Assembly (NCBI GenBank): GCA_902478885.1
Contig: CABSMS010000002.1
Span: 1 to 49,191, forward strand
DNA length: 49,191 nucleotides
DNA from: an uncultured Collinsella sp.
GTDB taxonomy: Bacteria; Actinomycetota; Coriobacteriia; Coriobacteriales; Coriobacteriaceae
Direction of reading: 5' to 3'
In this document: positions 40,831 to 47,855 of the stretch, in pieces
Layout of the letters: every line of letters begins with the position of its first letter
Position numbering within the stretch: the first letter of the stretch is position 1
The notes under the pieces: generated by a model
Told to the model about the DNA's origin: nothing
Database searches by the model: none
What the model saw: only the letters and a program-made list of their open reading frames with translations
Translations under genes and position numbers: made by a program

Positions 40831-41226
40831 ATGTCGGAAGCAACTAGGACTCGCACGCATGCGCCCGAGGTTAGGCAGCGCGCCGTCGAGATCCTCCAAG
40901 AGGGGGTCGGTCATCGCGCTCTCGCCGCGGAGCTTGGCATTCCCCAGGCCACGGCTCGTCAGTGGGCCCGCGCGTATGCCGTGGGCGGTGCCGACGCCGT
41001 TCTCAATGCCGGTTCGCATCATCACACCTATTCGTACGACGTAAAGCTCGCTGTGGTTAAGGACCGTCTGGAAAACGGCTTGACGGTTCGCGAGGCCATG
41101 ATCAAGCACAAGATTCCCAGCGAGTCTTCGGTCAAGGCTTGGTGCCGTCAGTACCGCGAGAGCGGTGAGTCCGCACTGGTCGATAAGCCGCGCGGTCGCA
41201 AGCCGCGCGTTAAAAAGGCGGAATAG
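40831..41226 (+). CDS. Helix-turn-helix protein, IS3 OrfA-like, without OrfB
   Basis: 131 aa from ATG 40831 (GTG 40822 also in frame). Two HTH units: VRQRAVEILQEGVGHRALAAELGIPQATARQWARAY (about 12-47, quoted in parts: ALAAELGIPQATARQWAR is the recognition region) and VVKDRLENGLTVREAMIKHK with ESSVKAWCRQYRESG. The C-terminus KPRGRKPRVKKAE is basic. The layout equals the OrfA/helix-turn-helix part of IS3-type transposases, but no catalytic OrfB and no IS ends are seen, and a terminator follows at once. It may be a domesticated DNA-binding protein with its own long leader. Confidence 0.75.
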   Translation: MSEATRTRTHAPEVRQRAVEILQEGVGHRALAAELGIPQATARQWARAYAVGGADAVLNAGSHHHTYSYDVKLAVVKDRLENGLTVREAMIKHKIPSESSVKAWCRQYRESGESALVDKPRGRKPRVKKAE

Positions 41227-41238
41227 CAAACGGGATGG

Positions 41239-41261
41239 TGCGCCCACAGGGGCGCATTTTT
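41239..41261 (+). terminator. Terminator of the HTH gene
   Basis: TGCGCCC / GGGCGCA stem, 4-nt loop, TTTTT. Confidence 0.9.
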
Positions 41262-41513
41262 CTTGCCGCGCCAACTTTTTGGACCGCCGCGAGCCTATCG
41301 GGACATCCTCCAAAATGGCCAATAAACCGCGCGCAGTGGCCCGTGCGCCCACCGCTGCGATAGGGGGAGCGTCGCCCCTTTGCTCCAATGCGGACAGACT
41401 CCTTGCCCCGTACGCCTAAAACTCCCCAGTTGACCGAAAACCCGCTGCCGCTACTCATCAATTGAGCTATAACGTTAAACAATTGCAGCGTTTTTGCATG
41501 GGGGAGTGATGGT

Positions 41514-44396
41514 ATGACGCTACTGTATTTCCTTACCCTGTTTCCGCTGGTACCGGCGCTGGGCATGCTGTTCGCGCGCGGCGACCGCGCCCGCGATGCG
41601 GTGGGGCTCATAGGTTCCGGCATTATTATGGCGGTGACAGTTGTAGTCGCCGTCATGTTTTTTGGCATGGGTCCGCAGAGCTTTGAGGTTGCCTCCGGCA
41701 CCTCGCATGTGCTCTCGATCATCAGCTCCGTCATCGACGTCATCCTGTGCGCCGTAATCCTGTACAACGCGTACAAATATAGGAACGCGCTCGCCACGGT
41801 GCTCGGCATAGTCCAGCTGGTGGGCTCGTTCGCCTTTGCAGCCATGACGCTGCCCGCGGTCGAAGCCGTCACGGCGACGCCGCTCTACCTGGACTACATG
41901 AGTGTGATCATGGTCCTCGCCGTCGGCATCGTCGGTAGCCTAATCTGCGTGTATGCCCTGGGCTACATGAAGGACTTCCAGGCCCATGACGAGCACGAGG
42001 CTGCGCTGCGCGGGCAGACCGCGCCCGACCGTCGCCCGCAGTTCCTGGCGCTTATGTTTCTATTCCTCTCGGCCATGTTCGTCATCGTGACGAGTGACAA
42101 CCTTGAGTGGCTGTTCTGCGGCTGGGAAATCACCACCGTGTGCTCGTTCCTTATGATTGGCTACACGCGCACGCCCGAGGCCATCAAAAACGCCTTCACC
42201 CAGATCATCCTCAACATGCTGGGCGGCATCGCGTTTTTGGCGGGCCTTATGTTTCTGCACGTCAATGGCATGCCGCTGACCATCTCGGGCATGATCGAGC
42301 TTTCCGGCGCCGGAACCGCGCAGTCCGCGCTGCTGGTGATGCCGGTCGTTCTGCTGTCGCTCGCCGCGCTCACCAAGGCCGCACAGATGCCGTTCCACAC
42401 TTGGCTGCTGGGTGCCATGGTTGCCCCCACGCCCACGAGCGCCCTGCTGCACTCGTCAACCATGGTCAAAGCCGGCGTATTCCTGATGGTCAAGCTGAGC
42501 CCGCTCTATGCCATCTATCCTGTGACCGGCTTTATGGTCACGAGTGTGGGTGCCATCACGTTTTTGCTCGCTGCCCTCATGGCCATCTCGCAGAGCAACG
42601 CCAAACGCGTGCTCGCGTACTCCACCATTTCCAACTTGGGCCTCATTAGTGCCTGCTTGGGTGTCGGCGCGCCCGAGGCCGTATGGGCGGCCATCTTCCT
42701 GATCCTGTTCCACACGGTGGCCAAGTCGCTGCTGTTCCTGTGCGTGGGCACGGCCGAGCATCATATCGGCAGCCGCGATATCGAGGACATGGACGGCATG
42801 TTCAGCCGCATGCCGCACCTGACGCGCCTGATGATGCTGGGCATCATGGGCATGTTTGTGGCGCCGTTTGGCATGCTCGTGTCCAAGTGGGGCGCCCTGG
42901 TGGCGTTCGCGCAGACCGGCAACGTGCTCATGATCATGGTGCTTGCCTTTGGCTCGGCCGCGACGTTCTTCTTCTGGGGCAAGTGGCTTGCCAAGCTTTC
43001 GGGCGTCGACCCCACGGCTCAAAACGTTGAGGTCAATGTCCATAAGACCGAATGGATGGCCCTCAACACCATCGCCGCGCTGCTTATTCTGTGCTGCGTG
43101 GCGTTCCCGGTTATCTCGAGCGGTCTGGTGTCGCCTTACTTGGCCATGGTGTTTGGCCGCGTGCCGTACGTTATTGGCAAGGACGCCATGTATCTGATGG
43201 TGGTTATCGTGGCTTTTATTGCCGTGGTGTTGCTGACTTCATTCCGCGTGAGCAACAAACCGCATGTAAACGTATATCTTTCGGGTGTGGGAACCGACAA
43301 ATATCGCCATTTCCGCGGCTCGATGGGACACGAGGTAAAGGCCGAAAAGCGCAATTGGTACTCGGAGGACGCCCTTGGCGAGAAGCGTATTGGCCCCGCG
43401 GGTAGCGTCGTGTGCTGCAGCATTATCTTGTTTGCGCTGCTGTGTTGCGCATGGATTGGGCCCGAGAGACTTGCCATGAGTGCGCCCTCGGTGCTGCGCG
43501 GCAAGTATTTTGAAGGTTCGGGTGTCGTGGGCATTTTTATTGGCACCGTGGCGTTTGCCCTGCTGGCGCCGCTTGTGGGTGGCATGATCGACGGCATTGA
43601 CCGCAAGCTGTCCGCCCGAATGCAGGGCCGCGTGGGCCCGCGCCTGCTGCAGCCCTTCTACGACGTTGCCAAGCTGCTGCGCAAGGCCCCCGCCAGCGTA
43701 AACACCATGGACGATACCTATATGGCGTGCGCGCTCATCTTTACCGTGGTGGGCGGCGGCATCTTTGTGTCGGGCTCTAACACGCTACTGTGCGCTTTTA
43801 TGGTGACGCTCGCCGCGATCTTTGTGGTGCTGGCGTCCGCCTCGACGCAAAGCCCGTTTGCCCAGGTTGGCGCCGATCGTGAGTTACTGCAGGTTATGAG
43901 TTACGAGCCCGCCGTTTTGCTGATGAGCGTGGGCCTGTACCTTGCCACCGACAGCTTTGATTCCATCGCCGTGACGGGGCAGTCGGCCCCCATCATCGTG
44001 TACAGCGCACCCATTTTTCTCGCGTTGCTCGCGGTGCTTACCATCAAGCTGCGCAAGTCGCCGTTTGACCTTTCGTACTCGCATCACGCGCATCAGGAGA
44101 TCGTCCAGGGCGTCGCCACCGAGATGAGCGGCAGCACGCTGGCCAAGATGACCCTTATGCACTGGTGCGAGACCGTGCTTTTCTTGATGTGGGTGGGCAT
44201 GTTCTTCGTCTGGGACAACCCGGTGAGCTGGGTGGTCGCCCTGGTCGTGATGGTCGCGACGTACTTTGTCGAGGTGCTGATCGATAACACCTTCGCACGC
44301 AGTACCTGGCGCAGCTGCTTTAAGCTCGGATGGGGCGTGGCGCTGGTGTTTGGCCTGCTCAACCTTATGCCCATCCTCGTCGACGTGTTTATTTAG
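41514..44396 (+). CDS. Ech-type hydrogenase membrane subunit, EchA-EchB fusion
   Basis: 960 aa with about 20 or more membrane helices. Residues about 1-640 are NuoL/HyfB/MrpA-like (ion-translocating antiporter type): TSDNLEWLFCGWEITTVCSF, AFTQIILNMLGGIAFL, AAQMPFHTWLLGAMVAPTPT and SALLHSSTMVKAGVFLMVK with the conserved Lys and His. Residues about 665-960 are NuoH/HyfC-like: GMIDGIDRKLSARMQGRVGP, LLQPFYDVAKLLRKAP, GADRELLQVMSYEPA and KLRKSPFDLSYSHHAHQEI. In known Ech complexes these are separate EchA and EchB. A short cytoplasmic stretch (about 575-640) joins them. GGGGAG precedes ATG 41514. It couples electron flow to H+ or Na+ transport together with the four genes downstream. Confidence 0.93.
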   Translation: MTLLYFLTLFPLVPALGMLFARGDRARDAVGLIGSGIIMAVTVVVAVMFFGMGPQSFEVASGTSHVLSIISSVIDVILCAVILYNAYKYRNALATVLGIVQLVGSFAFAAMTLPAVEAVTATPLYLDYMSVIMVLAVGIVGSLICVYALGYMKDFQAHDEHEAALRGQTAPDRRPQFLALMFLFLSAMFVIVTSDNLEWLFCGWEITTVCSFLMIGYTRTPEAIKNAFTQIILNMLGGIAFLAGLMFLHVNGMPLTISGMIELSGAGTAQSALLVMPVVLLSLAALTKAAQMPFHTWLLGAMVAPTPTSALLHSSTMVKAGVFLMVKLSPLYAIYPVTGFMVTSVGAITFLLAALMAISQSNAKRVLAYSTISNLGLISACLGVGAPEAVWAAIFLILFHTVAKSLLFLCVGTAEHHIGSRDIEDMDGMFSRMPHLTRLMMLGIMGMFVAPFGMLVSKWGALVAFAQTGNVLMIMVLAFGSAATFFFWGKWLAKLSGVDPTAQNVEVNVHKTEWMALNTIAALLILCCVAFPVISSGLVSPYLAMVFGRVPYVIGKDAMYLMVVIVAFIAVVLLTSFRVSNKPHVNVYLSGVGTDKYRHFRGSMGHEVKAEKRNWYSEDALGEKRIGPAGSVVCCSIILFALLCCAWIGPERLAMSAPSVLRGKYFEGSGVVGIFIGTVAFALLAPLVGGMIDGIDRKLSARMQGRVGPRLLQPFYDVAKLLRKAPASVNTMDDTYMACALIFTVVGGGIFVSGSNTLLCAFMVTLAAIFVVLASASTQSPFAQVGADRELLQVMSYEPAVLLMSVGLYLATDSFDSIAVTGQSAPIIVYSAPIFLALLAVLTIKLRKSPFDLSYSHHAHQEIVQGVATEMSGSTLAKMTLMHWCETVLFLMWVGMFFVWDNPVSWVVALVVMVATYFVEVLIDNTFARSTWRSCFKLGWGVALVFGLLNLMPILVDVFI

Positions 44397-44408
44397 GAGG
44401 CGGCATCC

Positions 44409-44963
44409 ATGGATCATAAAATGTCGCGCTCGCCGTGGGTTATTCATTACGACGGCTCGAGCTGCAACGGATGCGATATCGAGGTGCTGGCCTCGCTCAC
44501 GCCGCTGTTCGATGCGGAGCGCTTTGGCGTAGTCAACACCGGCAACCCCAAGCATGCGGATATCTTTTTGGTGACGGGGTCGGTCAATGCCCAGAACCTG
44601 CCTGTCGTGCGCCAGATCTACAACCAGATGCTCGAGCCCAAGTGCGTGGTGGCGTGCGGCATCTGCGCGTGTTCGGGCGGCGTGTTCCGCGATGCCTATA
44701 ACGTGATCGGCGGCGTGGACCGCGCAATTCCCGTGGACGTGTACGCGCCCGGGTGCGCCATTCGCCCCGAGACGGTGATCGATGCCATCGTGGAGGCGTG
44801 CGGCATCCTGGACCAGAAGGAGGCCGTGATGCGCGCCGGCGGCGACCCGCTTACCGTGGGCGGTGCCGCTACTTGGGACGGTGGCGTTGAGCTGGGCGAG
44901 GACGGGTTTGTGGCTGCTGCGGAGGCCGGCGACGCGACCGCCGCTGCAAAGGAGGCCGAGTAA
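44409..44963 (+). CDS. Ech-type [NiFe] hydrogenase small subunit
   Basis: 184 aa, NuoB/EchC-like. Proximal [4Fe-4S] ligands: C19 and C22 in SSCNGCDIE, C83 in VACGICACSGG, and C116 in YAPGCAIRPETVID; C79, C86 and C88 are additional. It passes electrons between the ferredoxin subunit and the Ni-Fe site of the large subunit. A short acidic/alanine-rich tail (about 155-184) is extra to the fold. AGGAGG lies upstream in the end of the fusion gene. Its stop codon shares a base with the next ATG. Confidence 0.95.
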   Translation: MDHKMSRSPWVIHYDGSSCNGCDIEVLASLTPLFDAERFGVVNTGNPKHADIFLVTGSVNAQNLPVVRQIYNQMLEPKCVVACGICACSGGVFRDAYNVIGGVDRAIPVDVYAPGCAIRPETVIDAIVEACGILDQKEAVMRAGGDPLTVGGAATWDGGVELGEDGFVAAAEAGDATAAAKEAE

Positions 44964-45697
44964 TGCAAAAGGCTATCTATACCACCGTTGGGATCGAAGA
45001 GCTCCTGTCGCATGTCCAGGCGCTTAAGGGCGTCGGCGCGCGCTTTGTGCAAATGCACGCTGAACGCAACGTCGACGACGGCTCGTATCGCTTGGTCTAT
45101 ACGTTTATCAACGTTCGTGCTGCTCAGGAGTATATTGCGCAGGACGGCAGCTATGCGATTGAGAACCTGGTGGTTGAGGGCATCGACCAGTACCAGGAGG
45201 TTCCGTCCATCAGCTCGTATTACCCCGCGGTGTTCCCGTTTGAAAATGAGGCCCACGACCTGTTTGGCCTTGCCATCACCGACATGCAGGTCGACTTTAA
45301 GGGCTTTTTCTACCAGGTCTCGACCGCTGAACCCATGGGCGTTATCACGCCCGAGGTGAAGGCCGCGCGCGAGAAGGCCATGAAGGTCCGTGCTGCCGCC
45401 GAGGCCAAGGCGCGCAAGGCCGCTGCCGAAAAGGCCGCTGCCGAAAAGGCCGCCGCTGTTGCGGCTGCTGCAGGGGAGGGCGCTGCGGGCGCTGGCGATG
45501 CTGCGGGCGCTGCCGTCGCTCAGCCCGTTGCGGCTGCCGGCTCCGATGCTCAGCACGATGAGGCTGCTGCGAAGGCCGCGCTCAAGGCCGCCGAGATGGA
45601 GGCAAAGCTCGCCGCCATGGATCCCGAGAAAGCGGCCAAGGTCCGCGCGGCGCTTGCCGCCAAGGCCGCCCGCGACATGCAGAAAAAGGAGGCGTAA
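44963..45697 (+). CDS. Ech-type hydrogenase NuoC-like subunit with long Ala/Lys-rich tail
   Basis: 244 aa. Residues about 1-125 match the 30-kDa NuoC/EchD fold: YTTVGIEELLSHVQALKGVG, SSYYPAVFPFENEAHDLFGL and a DMQVDFKGFFYQ end. From about 130 on, it is a low-complexity helix of Ala, Lys and Glu (AAAEKAAAEKAAAVAAAAGEG and similar), ending in MDPEKAAKVRAALAAKAARD. EchD subunits are usually about 110-130 aa, so the tail is an addition. It follows the small subunit with a TAATG overlap. Confidence 0.92.
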   Translation: MQKAIYTTVGIEELLSHVQALKGVGARFVQMHAERNVDDGSYRLVYTFINVRAAQEYIAQDGSYAIENLVVEGIDQYQEVPSISSYYPAVFPFENEAHDLFGLAITDMQVDFKGFFYQVSTAEPMGVITPEVKAAREKAMKVRAAAEAKARKAAAEKAAAEKAAAVAAAAGEGAAGAGDAAGAAVAQPVAAAGSDAQHDEAAAKAALKAAEMEAKLAAMDPEKAAKVRAALAAKAARDMQKKEA

Positions 45698-45702
45698 GGT
45701 CC

Positions 45703-46791
45703 ATGGCACATCGCTCCGTTATTCCGTTTGGCCCGCAGCACCCGGTGCTGCCCGAGCCGCTTCATCTGGACCTGGTGATCGAGGACGATCGCGTCATCGA
45801 GGCAATTCCTCAGATCGGCTTTGTGCACCGTGGACTCGAGAAGCTCACCGAAAAGCGCGATATGCATCAGTTTGGCTACATCGCCGAGCGCATCTGCGGC
45901 ATCTGCGCCGTGGGCCACAGCTACGGTTATGCCAGCGCCTGCGAGCGCATGCTCGACATCGAGGTGCCCGGCCGCGTGCAGTATATCCGCACCATTTTGC
46001 ACGAGCTTTCGCGTATTCATTCGCACCTGTTGTGGCTGGGTCTGCTCGCCGACGCCTTTGGCTTCGAGGCACTGTTCTATCGTTCGTGGACCCTGCGCGA
46101 GCAGATTCTCAAGATCTTCGAGAGCACGTGCGGTGGCCGCGTGATCCTTTCGATTAACGAGATCGGCGGCCTCAAGCACGATATCGAGGACTCCGAACTG
46201 GCGGGCATTGTCCAGACGCTCGATGCCATGCGTCCTGACTACGAGGCCCTGGTGCATACGTTTTTGGACGACAATAGCTGCGGCGAGCGCCTGCACGGCG
46301 TGGGTGCGATCAGCAAGAAGGACGCGCTGGATCTGTCGATGGTCGGCCCGTTCGGTCGCGCCTCGGGCGTGGATTATGACGTGCGCATGTTCGGTGACGG
46401 TGCCTATGCGGACTTGGCTGCGTTTGAGCCGATTGTTGCCACCGATGGCGACTGTTATGCTCGCTGCCAGGTGCGTTGTGCCGAGGTTACGCAGGCCATG
46501 GACATTATCAAGGAGCTTGTCGGCAAGATTCCGCACGACGGTGTCGGCGGACGCACCAAGCTTACGCCGGCCGACGGCGCACGCGGCGAGGTTGTGATTG
46601 AGCAGCCGCGCGGCGAGGCGTATTACTATGTGCGCGGTAACGGCACCAAGAACCTGGACCGTTTCCGCGTGCGCACGCCGACGTCGCAGAATCTGGCGGG
46701 TCTGACACATGTGCTGCAGGGCGTGCTCCTTGCCAACGTGCCCATGATTATCCTGACCATCGACCCCTGCATTAGCTGCACGGAAAGGTAG
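45703..46791 (+). CDS. Ech-type [NiFe] hydrogenase large subunit
   Basis: 362 aa, with AAGGAGG upstream of ATG 45703. Both pairs of Ni-binding cysteines are present: C65 and C68 in RICGICAVGHS, and C356 and C359 in DPCISCTER. So this is a true hydrogenase and not a complex I NuoD, which lacks them. The start FGPQHPVLPEPLHLDL and GFVHRGLEKLTEKRD are typical of group 4 enzymes. The chain ends at R362, exactly where other hydrogenases are cleaved during maturation, so no C-terminal extension exists. Expected reaction: 2H+ + reduced ferredoxin to H2, reversibly, at the inner face of the membrane. The hyp maturation genes are not in the window. Confidence 0.96.
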   Translation: MAHRSVIPFGPQHPVLPEPLHLDLVIEDDRVIEAIPQIGFVHRGLEKLTEKRDMHQFGYIAERICGICAVGHSYGYASACERMLDIEVPGRVQYIRTILHELSRIHSHLLWLGLLADAFGFEALFYRSWTLREQILKIFESTCGGRVILSINEIGGLKHDIEDSELAGIVQTLDAMRPDYEALVHTFLDDNSCGERLHGVGAISKKDALDLSMVGPFGRASGVDYDVRMFGDGAYADLAAFEPIVATDGDCYARCQVRCAEVTQAMDIIKELVGKIPHDGVGGRTKLTPADGARGEVVIEQPRGEAYYYVRGNGTKNLDRFRVRTPTSQNLAGLTHVLQGVLLANVPMIILTIDPCISCTER

Positions 46792-46798
46792 GCGCGGC

Positions 46799-47140
46799 AT
46801 GAGTTTGCTGACATTTGCCAAGACGGCCTTGGGCTCTATGGTCAAGCAGCCGGTAACGGTGTGCTATCCGCAGGAGAAGCTCACGGCACCCGAGCGTCTG
46901 CGCGGGCATATCGTCAACGACATGGACGTGTGCATCTGCTGCGGCATGTGTGCGCGCCGTTGCCCGGCGGGCGCACTCGCGGTCGATCGCAAGGGCGGTA
47001 CCTGGTCGATCGATCCGTACGCTTGCGTGGTGTGCGGCGAGTGCATCGAGAGCTGCCCCAAACGTTGCCTGACTATGGACACCTCCCGTACTCCAGTTGC
47101 GGCGAACAAGACTTCCACGGTAGAAACCAAGCTGGAATAG
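46799..47140 (+). CDS. Ech-type hydrogenase ferredoxin-like subunit
   Basis: 113 aa, NuoI/EchF-like. Two [4Fe-4S] motifs: CICCGMCARRCPAGAL and CVVCGECIESCPKRC. It takes electrons from soluble ferredoxin and passes them to the small subunit. GGAAAGG lies upstream of ATG 46799, 7 bases after the large-subunit stop. It is the last gene of the operon, completing the order (A-B fused)-C-D-E-F. Confidence 0.95.
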   Translation: MSLLTFAKTALGSMVKQPVTVCYPQEKLTAPERLRGHIVNDMDVCICCGMCARRCPAGALAVDRKGGTWSIDPYACVVCGECIESCPKRCLTMDTSRTPVAANKTSTVETKLE

Positions 47141-47161
47141 AACTGGAATAGAGCTGGAATA

Positions 47162-47195
47162 GGGGCCGGTGAGGCAAAAATGCCCCACCGGCCCC
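47162..47195. terminator. GC-rich hairpin after the Ech operon
   Basis: GGGGCCGGTG and ACCGGCCCC arms around AGGCAAAAATGCCCC; no T-run follows, so it may be an mRNA-end stabiliser or a weak terminator. Confidence 0.55.
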
Positions 47196-47225
47196 GCGCT
47201 AAACGCACGGGCGAGCCGCCGCGAA

Positions 47226-47378
47226 CAAAACTATGCCGGATTACGGGGCTGGATAGCGAACCTCCGACCATACAGAAAATCGCAAAAACAAAACCGCAGG
47301 TAGATAGCCTGCCGTTTTCAAAAAATGGTGGTATGGATGAGGGCCCCGACTTTAGCCCCGTAATCCGGCATAGTTTTG
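47226..47378. repeat. Module A, locus 2: 25-bp perfect inverted repeat
   Basis: Arms 47226-47250 and 47354-47378 (CAAAACTATGCCGG-ATTACGGGGCT) are exact inverse complements. Inside, ACCATAC (47267-47273) faces GTATGG (47331-47336), and AAAACCGCAGG-like and CCTGCCGTTTT sequences form a central hairpin. Confidence 0.92.
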
Positions 47379-47405
47379 AAATGGCACTATATCCGTAACA
47401 GCCCC

Positions 47406-47436
47406 TGATCCCCCGTGGACGGAGGGAAACGGATCA
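47406..47436. repeat. Module C, locus 2, first copy
   Basis: TGATCC...GGATCA ends around CCCCGTGGACGGAGGGAAAC; inverse orientation to the locus 1 copies. Confidence 0.75.
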
Positions 47437-47471
47437 TTTTGGCCTTGCGATGGCTGCCGCGTGACCCGTCT

Positions 47472-47631
47472 GCCACGAAATGGGCCTATCTACTACGTTT
47501 AGGCGGCAGCCCTCGACCACGTCAAGTAATGCGAAATGAAAACCGCAGGTAGAACGCTTGCGGTTTTTCATGAAACGCGGTTGTGGTCGGGGGTATCGGG
47601 TCAAACGTAGTAGATGGGCCAGTTTCGTGGC
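47472..47631. repeat. Module B, locus 2: 30-bp inverted repeat around a hairpin
   Basis: Arms 47472-47501 and 47602-47631 match at 26 of 30 positions (ATCTACTACGTTT core). Central hairpin AAAACCGCAGG (47539-47549) with CTTGCGGTTTTT (47557-47568). Confidence 0.9.
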
Positions 47632-47642
47632 GAGCACCACCA

Positions 47643-47680
47643 ATTGATCCCCCGGGAAGGAGGAAAGCGGATCATTTTTG
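47643..47680. repeat. Module C, locus 2, second copy
   Basis: AATTGATCCCCCGGG...AAGGAGGAAAGCGGATCATTTTT, the inverse complement of the locus 1 type TGATCC(G)(C)TTTTCCTCC...GGGGATCAATTGG. Confidence 0.75.
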
Positions 47681-47723
47681 CCTGATGGCACCGAGTCGCA
47701 CTTGTTTTCCTGCGAAAACGCCG

Positions 47724-47838
47724 TGTCTCAACTTTGGTGAGACATTTGTCTCACGCCCAAAACAGAATCTGGAACATGTGTCACCTGCCCAAATTGTGTC
47801 TCATTTCGTAACTTTAGGCTGTTGCAAGGTCTGAGACC
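47724..47838 (+). promoter_or_regulatory. Cluster of TGTCTCA / TGAGACA motifs upstream of the VWA gene
   Basis: TGTCTCA at 47724, 47747 and 47797; TGAGACA at 47738; CTGAGACC at 47831. GTGAGAC-ATTT-GTCTCAC (47737-47754) is a perfect 7-bp dyad. Likely operator sites of an unknown regulator. Confidence 0.5.
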
Positions 47839-47855
47839 GCGAGAAGGGAGACGCG

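Larger units (their letters stand above)
47196..47855. other. Gene-free region with composite palindromic element (locus 2) and VWA promoter region
   Basis: No gene. Modules A, C, B and C at 47226-47680 are listed separately; the last 130 bases hold TGTCTCA repeats in front of the VWA gene. Confidence 0.85.

Noticed and set aside
40831..41226. Intact IS3 insertion sequence
   Set aside because: No OrfB frame, no terminal inverted repeats and no target duplication could be seen around it.
45703..46791. Complex I NuoD instead of hydrogenase
   Set aside because: Both CxxC pairs that bind nickel are present, which NuoD has lost.
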